From Thermotoga sp. (GTDB taxonomy: Bacteria > Thermotogota > Thermotogae > Mesoaciditogales > Mesoaciditogaceae): DNA of 59,464 nucleotides. The DNA lies in NCBI GenBank assembly GCA_020722015.1, contig DYLQ01000009.1, positions 1 to 59,464 of the forward strand. Reading direction: 5' to 3'. Positions 55,445 through 59,464 of this stretch are shown piece by piece. A program made the position numbers and the translations under genes. The stretch's first letter is position 1. Each line of letters begins with the position of its first letter. Under the pieces are notes generated by a model. It was not told the origin of the DNA. It worked only from the letters and a program-made list of their open reading frames with translations, and did no database searches.

Positions 55445-56602
55445 ATGAAAATACTTTTCAAAAATGCGAATGTTTTCCCCATAACATCGAAACCTTTTAT
55501 CGGAGACGTGCTTATCGAAAATGGCAAGATAAAATCTTACGGTAAAAGTCCAAAAATAGGCAGCGATGTCGAGATCGTGGATTTATCCGGTAAATATTTA
55601 TTCCCTGGCTTTATCGATGCACATTCTCATATAGGGCTTTGGGAAGAAGGCGTCAACGAGCCTGTTTCTTCAGATGGAAATGAATGGACCGATCCAATAA
55701 CGGCAGATGTTAAGGCCATCGATGGATTTAATCCGGAAGATGCCGCAATAGACAGGGCTCTTACCGGAGGAATAACAACTGTCATGATAGTCCCGGGAAG
55801 TGCAAATCCAGTAGGAGGTCAGGGAGCGATAATCAAATTCAAATCAAAAATTGTTGATGAGATGATCGTCAAAGAGCCTGCGGGATTAAAAATGGCTTTT
55901 GGAGAAAATCCCAAAAGGGTCTACGGTTTACAAAAGAAAACACCTTCGACGCGCCTTGGCGTGGCATCGGTCATAAGGGCTTACTTCACAAAGGTCCAAG
56001 ATTACACCAAAAAGAAAGAAAATGCGCAAAAAGAAGGAAAAGAGTTCACCGAAAGAGATCTTAAACTCGAAATCGGAGAATTGGTTTTGAAAAGAGAAAT
56101 TCCCGCCCGTATACACGCTCATCGTTACGATGACATACTTACGGCCTCACGAATAGCAGAAGAATTTGGATTTAAATTCGTCATAGAGCACGGAACGGAA
56201 GGATACAAAATCGTAGATACACTTAAGGCAAAAAAAATACCCGTTGTAGTTGGACCGCTTTTGACCTTCAGGACAAAAAGAGAGTTGAAAGACATGACAA
56301 TGGAATCCATAAAGATATTGAATTCAAACGGTATATTGGCTGCATTGATGTGCGACCATCCCGTAGTGCCGCTTGAATATGCTTCAGTTCAAGCTGCTTC
56401 CGCGATGAGATACGGCGCCAAAGAAGAAGATCTTTTGAAAATGCTTACCATAAATCCTGCGACGATCCTCGGTATCGATAACAAGATAGGTTCTATAGAA
56501 AAAGGAAAAGATGCCGATGTAGTCGTATGGAGCGGGCATCCTTTTGACATGAAATCAAAAGTTGAGATGGTGTACATAGAAGGGAAAAAGATCCTTGGGT
56601 GA
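55445..56602 (+). CDS. metal-dependent amidohydrolase (imidazolonepropionase-like)
   Basis: Amidohydrolase-superfamily enzyme of 385 residues. Ligands of the binuclear metal site are HSH in DAHSHIG, His in ARIHAHRYDD, His in FVIEHGTE and Asp in MCDHPVVP. An insert of basic helices (about 180-215, KKKENAQKEGKEF) is present. The substrate is unknown; place after the ornithine cluster could suggest an amino-acid-derived amide or cyclic compound. It starts 9 nt after the peroxiredoxin with GAGGTG. Confidence 0.88.
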   Translation: MKILFKNANVFPITSKPFIGDVLIENGKIKSYGKSPKIGSDVEIVDLSGKYLFPGFIDAHSHIGLWEEGVNEPVSSDGNEWTDPITADVKAIDGFNPEDAAIDRALTGGITTVMIVPGSANPVGGQGAIIKFKSKIVDEMIVKEPAGLKMAFGENPKRVYGLQKKTPSTRLGVASVIRAYFTKVQDYTKKKENAQKEGKEFTERDLKLEIGELVLKREIPARIHAHRYDDILTASRIAEEFGFKFVIEHGTEGYKIVDTLKAKKIPVVVGPLLTFRTKRELKDMTMESIKILNSNGILAALMCDHPVVPLEYASVQAASAMRYGAKEEDLLKMLTINPATILGIDNKIGSIEKGKDADVVVWSGHPFDMKSKVEMVYIEGKKILG

Positions 56603-56614
56603 AAAGAGATTTAA

Positions 56615-58153
56615 ATGATACTCGAATTGCACGCTAAAAATTTCGCCCTTTTTGATGACATAGATATAGAATTTTCCGATAAAATGAACGTCATTACAGG
56701 AGAAAGCGGTTCCGGCAAATCTCTTTTTCTTTCCGTTTTAAAGTCCCTTCTCGGAGAGAAGAATGAATTTTTGACGGAAAAAAGCGAAATAGAATCACGC
56801 TTTTTGATAGATGATGATGAATTTGTGGTAAATCTCAAGATAAGTCCGTCAAGAATGAATGCAAGGTTAAATGGTGAAATGATAACACTTGCAGAATTGA
56901 AAAAATATGTCGGCAATTGGATGGATATACATAATCAAGGCATCTCCCAAATTCTAAAAGATCCCAAGAATCACACAAAATTTGTGGACATCTTTTCATC
57001 TACGGTACCAGATCGAATCAAAAAATACAGGATATTTTACGATAAATACGTGGAAATTTTGAAGTTCATAAATACTGACGAATCTGCCAATTTGGAAGTG
57101 GAGATAGAAAATATCTCGCAAGAAATTGAAAACATAGAAAAATTTTTGATTTCTGATGACGAATACAACGCCATCAAAGATGAGTACAAAAAACAATCCG
57201 GAATTGCCGATATTCTTAGAACTATAAAAGAAATTGAATATATGATTTCGGGAGAAAACGGAATCGAATTCATCATGGGATTAGTTTTAAAGGATGTAAG
57301 AGAAATAGAAAAAATAGACGGGCATCTGCCTTTCTCGCAAGAATCTCAAGGAATTGAAGAATCTTTGGCTGAACTCAAAAAGCACATCGCAGACTACGCA
57401 AATTCTCTTGAGTTCGATCAGGAAAAGCTTTACGAGTTAGAAGAAAAGATCTCCCAAGTAGAAAAATTGAGGAGAAGATATGGGTCAAAGTTATCAGATG
57501 TAAATGATAAGTTAAATGAGTTAAAAAGCCGGTACGAAAAGCTTAACGAAATGAATGTCAAATTGAAAAAGGCCCGCGAAGAATTCGATACCTTAGCGGA
57601 AGAAATGAAAGAATTAGCATTTGAAATAAAAGAAATGCGCAAAAGTGCTGCAGATGAACTTGTAAAACGCATAAATGAAAATCTTCAAGATCTTCTGATG
57701 AAAAATGCTCACATCTCTTTTATTCAAAAAGATACCGATTTTACACAAGACGGAAAAGATCAAATTGAATTTACAGGATCCATGAATCCCGGTATGCCGG
57801 AGATTTCCATTTCAAAGATAGCTTCCGGCGGAGAAATCTCCAGGCTTTACCTTGCAATAGAATCATCGTTAAGCTCGAAACTACCAATTCCGACTCTTGT
57901 TTTTGACGAAATAGAGACGGGAATTGGACCAAGAACTTCGGATGTCGTTGCGATGAAAATGAAAGAGATATCGAAACACACACAAATCATAGTCATAACG
58001 CATATGCCGCAGATAGCAGCCGCAGCGGACAAGCATTTTAAAGTCCAAAAATATCAATCCAACGAAAACACTTACTCTACCATCGACGAAATAGATGGAA
58101 AAGAAAGACAAGCGGAGATAAAAGAGATGTTCGGTAAAATACCCAGCAAGTAA
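56615..58153 (+). CDS. recN: DNA repair protein RecN
   Basis: SMC-like ATPase of double-strand-break repair. Walker A GESGSGKS (about 30), long coiled coils (about 150-360), the ABC signature KIASGGEISRL and Walker B PTLVFDEIETGI, then VITHMPQIAAAAD. At 512 residues it is somewhat shorter than usual (about 550), the loss being in the coiled coil. The ribosome site is weak (AAAAGAGA). It ends just before the transposon-derived region. Confidence 0.95.
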   Translation: MILELHAKNFALFDDIDIEFSDKMNVITGESGSGKSLFLSVLKSLLGEKNEFLTEKSEIESRFLIDDDEFVVNLKISPSRMNARLNGEMITLAELKKYVGNWMDIHNQGISQILKDPKNHTKFVDIFSSTVPDRIKKYRIFYDKYVEILKFINTDESANLEVEIENISQEIENIEKFLISDDEYNAIKDEYKKQSGIADILRTIKEIEYMISGENGIEFIMGLVLKDVREIEKIDGHLPFSQESQGIEESLAELKKHIADYANSLEFDQEKLYELEEKISQVEKLRRRYGSKLSDVNDKLNELKSRYEKLNEMNVKLKKAREEFDTLAEEMKELAFEIKEMRKSAADELVKRINENLQDLLMKNAHISFIQKDTDFTQDGKDQIEFTGSMNPGMPEISISKIASGGEISRLYLAIESSLSSKLPIPTLVFDEIETGIGPRTSDVVAMKMKEISKHTQIIVITHMPQIAAAADKHFKVQKYQSNENTYSTIDEIDGKERQAEIKEMFGKIPSK

Positions 58154-58425
58154 CCCGTATATTTTCTAAGAGCTTATCCTTAAATAATTATGGATGCACA
58201 GAAATGACCTTCCTTCAAACTATGATCGCACACGCAAAATACAATTTTCATTCTCGATCTTGATCGGGAATTCAGTGCTTCGCTGCGCAGATTAGCTACA
58301 AGATAATTTGCTCTCCGTCAAATTTAAATTTATGCTTTGGTTTTGAAAAATGTTTAGGACAAAAGGCGGGAATCCTCTCCAATTTATTGGAGAGATGAAA
58401 GCCGTTTTTGATGAGTATTAACTGT

Positions 58426-58455
58426 TTAACGATAAAAAGCATGTTATGGTACAAT
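58426..58455 (+). promoter_or_regulatory. promoter inside the element, upstream of the structured RNA
   Basis: TTAACG, an 18-nt spacer and TACAAT with a TGG extension. The expected start, about 58461, coincides with the first base-paired nucleotides of the structured region. The 21.9 kb copy has TGGTATAAT in the same relative place. Confidence 0.5.
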
Positions 58456-58459
58456 AAAG

Positions 58460-58690
58460 ATGTAACCCTTGCAGCCTGTACACAGGTGCATGCCATGTGG
58501 AATGGTGTACCATATATCCACATGTTGCGCAAAATAGCAAGGCAGTTACATTAAAGTATCTGTGTAGAGTTAGGTATTGTACCTACCCAGCAGTAGTGGT
58601 GTTGGGCACGCCGAAGATGTACAGGTTTGACGGATCTTCATTCGTCGCCTAGAATCTTGAAGCTCTCCATTTCAATGGAGAGTAGTTCAC
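58460..58690 (+). ncRNA. omegaRNA/reRNA-like structured RNA without TnpB
   Basis: At least six helices can be drawn: a closing stem ATGTAACCCTTGC (58460-58472) with GCAAGG-GTTACAT (58537-58551) holding CCTG/CAGG and an 8-bp CATGTGGA/TCCACATG hairpin; then TAGGTA/TACCTA, CCCAGCA/TGTTGGG, GAAGAT/ATCTTC; and the 9-bp right-end hairpin. TnpB-associated RNAs have such a 3' end, their guide being the sequence next to the element. The RNA identity is inferred from position and fold; expression is unknown. Confidence 0.5.
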
Positions 58691-59288
58691 AACTACTCAT
58701 ATACATACCGAGAGCATTCTTTTCTTTGAATTTTATTTGATGCTCTTACTTGAAACACTTGTTATCTCTTCCGGCAATTTCGGGCTTTACTTTTTTCCGA
58801 TTCTCATGAAATCGAGGAATGAGCCTGTTTCTTACGCCGGAATCGCGATAGCGGTTCACGCTCTGTCTGAAGTTCCGTTTTTGTTTTTCGCCGATCGCAT
58901 TCTCAAAAGCATCGGGATCAAAAAAATACTCGTCATAGCATCGCTTGCATATGGATTACGTTGGATCCTGACGTGGTATGTCATAAATCCCACACTTGTC
59001 ATAGCATTTCAATCATTCGAATTTTTTAACTTCATCACCATATATTACGCAATATGGCATTATGTAAGTTTAAAGATAGAACCGGCCCACAGATCTGACG
59101 CTCAAGCTGTGTTTTGGGTTGTGACCATAGGTATTTCGGCCATTTTCGGTTACATAGCGGGCGGATGGGTTTCAAATTTATTTGGTGTGGCAAATGGATA
59201 TCTTTTTTTCGGGATACTTTCGATTCTCACCGGCGTTACGTACGGGATATACGAATATTTGAGAAGTGAAAATAAAGTGTATCATTGA
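58691..59288 (+). pseudogene. 5'-truncated MFS transporter
   Basis: About 199 codons encode the second half of a major facilitator transporter (LacY/MFS_1-like) with five or six helices: ISSGNFGLYFFPILM, EVPFLFFADRILK, AIWHYVSLKIEP and SAIFGYIAGGWVSNLFG. The frame is open from 58686, right at the transposon end, and reads into the MFS sequence without a break, so the gene was cut at the element. The N-terminal half is absent from the 537 bases between recN and this point. Initiation at TTG/ATG near 58737-58740 could give a 183-residue half-protein, probably non-functional. Confidence 0.75.
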
Positions 59289-59358
59289 AGTACGTCCGAA
59301 TATTTTAAAAGGTAAGATGATGGTAATTCGATCTTAATTATTTAAATGAGGTGTAAAT

Positions 59359-59464
59359 ATGGTGGATATAAGTATAGAAGATGGGAACCTGGTCATCGAG
59401 GTCGAAGGTATTGACAAGGTTTTTTCGTTGAAAAGCAAGATGGCGATTCCACTCAAACATGTAT
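59359..59464 (+). CDS. start of a protein of unknown function (runs off right edge)
   Basis: An ATG eight bases after GAGGTG opens a frame to the window end: MVDISIEDGNLVIEVEG, then DKVFSLKSKMAIPLKHV. The strand-like pattern and phrase SLKSKMAIPL resemble small PH-like hypothetical proteins seen from memory; no function can be given from 35 residues. Confidence 0.6.
   Translation, partial: MVDISIEDGNLVIEVEGIDKVFSLKSKMAIPLKHV

Larger units (their letters stand above)
58374..58690 (+). mobile_element. transposase-less IS200/IS605-like element (right end intact)
   Basis: Bounded on the left by the hairpin CTCTCCAAT/ATTGGAGAG at 58374 (the true left end may lie further left; 58154-58373 contains only a TCTCGATC/GATCGGGA hairpin at about 58250 and nothing else recognised) and on the right by CTCTCCATT/AATGGAGAG plus TAGTTCAC at 58663-58690, the classic right-end form. 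No TnpA or TnpB coding remains. The left hairpin and its flank (CGGGAAT, GGAGAGA) recur in the minus-strand copy at 21.9 kb. It interrupts an MFS gene. Confidence 0.65.

Noticed and set aside
58296-58532. 78-codon minus-strand ORF inside the 58.4 kb element
   Set aside because: It has no ribosome site, resembles no protein I know, and lies opposite the promoter and stems of the structured RNA; the frame is best explained by chance.

Overview
The window is a compact, AT-rich bacterial chromosome segment, best explained as a member of the Thermotogota. The taxon is inferred from content: an FtsZ with almost no C-terminal linker, a TM0106-family RecB/RNase-H-like protein, [FeFe]-hydrogenase with HydE/HydG, envelope proteins suited to an outer 'toga' (ExbB/ExbD/TonB-like, an OstA/LptD-type barrel), and recurring extended -10 promoters (TGNTATAAT). 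A V-type ATPase, a sigma-54 activator and amino-acid aminomutases are not typical of Thermotoga itself and point to a divergent lineage, possibly Mesoaciditogales (weak inference).

Layout. 1-4.7 kb (minus): hydrogenase locus hydA, a 21-codon ORF running into a terminator, hydG, an 85-aa protein, hydE (runs off the left edge). 4.8 kb: tRNA-Glu(CUC). 5-14 kb (plus): a secreted PEGA protein, lysine 2,3-aminomutase, a KamB-like NTPase, dnaN, ispF, a decayed transposon end, ecfT, comB, a lytic transglycosylase that looks set into a beta-barrel, and an HD phosphohydrolase. 14-21.7 kb (minus): tRNA-Thr(CGU), V-ATPase F-E-A-B-D, nagA, exbB, exbD, tonB-like. 21.7-30.8 kb (minus): a tnpB/reRNA remnant preceded by the chain asnS-ruvB-yggT-nadK-sigma54 activator-glyA-glgD-glgC. 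31-38.4 kb (minus): acyltransferase, amt, nuclease-like protein, queuosine precursor transporter plus queF, aldo-keto reductase/SPW/VOC set, pilT. 38.4-58.2 kb (plus): phoU-like, an LptF-LptD fusion, dnaB, tmk, ftsA, ftsZ, pilB, an unknown membrane-anchored protein, the ornithine-fermentation cluster ord-ortA-ortB-oraS-oraE, peroxiredoxin, amidohydrolase, recN. 58.2-59.5 kb: a transposase-less IS200/IS605-like element with a strongly structured RNA region, a truncated MFS gene starting exactly at its right end, and the start of an unknown gene.

How the parts fit. The hydrogenase disposes of electrons as H2; kamA and the ora/ort/ord genes suggest amino-acid (lysine, ornithine) use yielding acetyl-CoA and alanine; glgC/glgD imply glycogen storage; nagA and the transglycosylase point to cell-wall turnover. 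ExbB/ExbD/TonB, the LptF-LptD fusion and the barrel-like transglycosylase all concern an outer membrane.

Most interesting: (i) one 1084-residue polypeptide joining an inner-membrane LptF permease, a signal-peptide-like segment, an OstA domain and an LptD-type barrel; (ii) up to three IS200/IS605-type remnants keeping omegaRNA/reRNA-like folds without TnpB; (iii) a transglycosylase domain between barrel-like strands; (iv) a HydG with an altered C-terminal cysteine motif. Several starts were moved off GTG/ATG/TTG codons lying in or beside the Shine-Dalgarno sequence; each case is noted in its entry.
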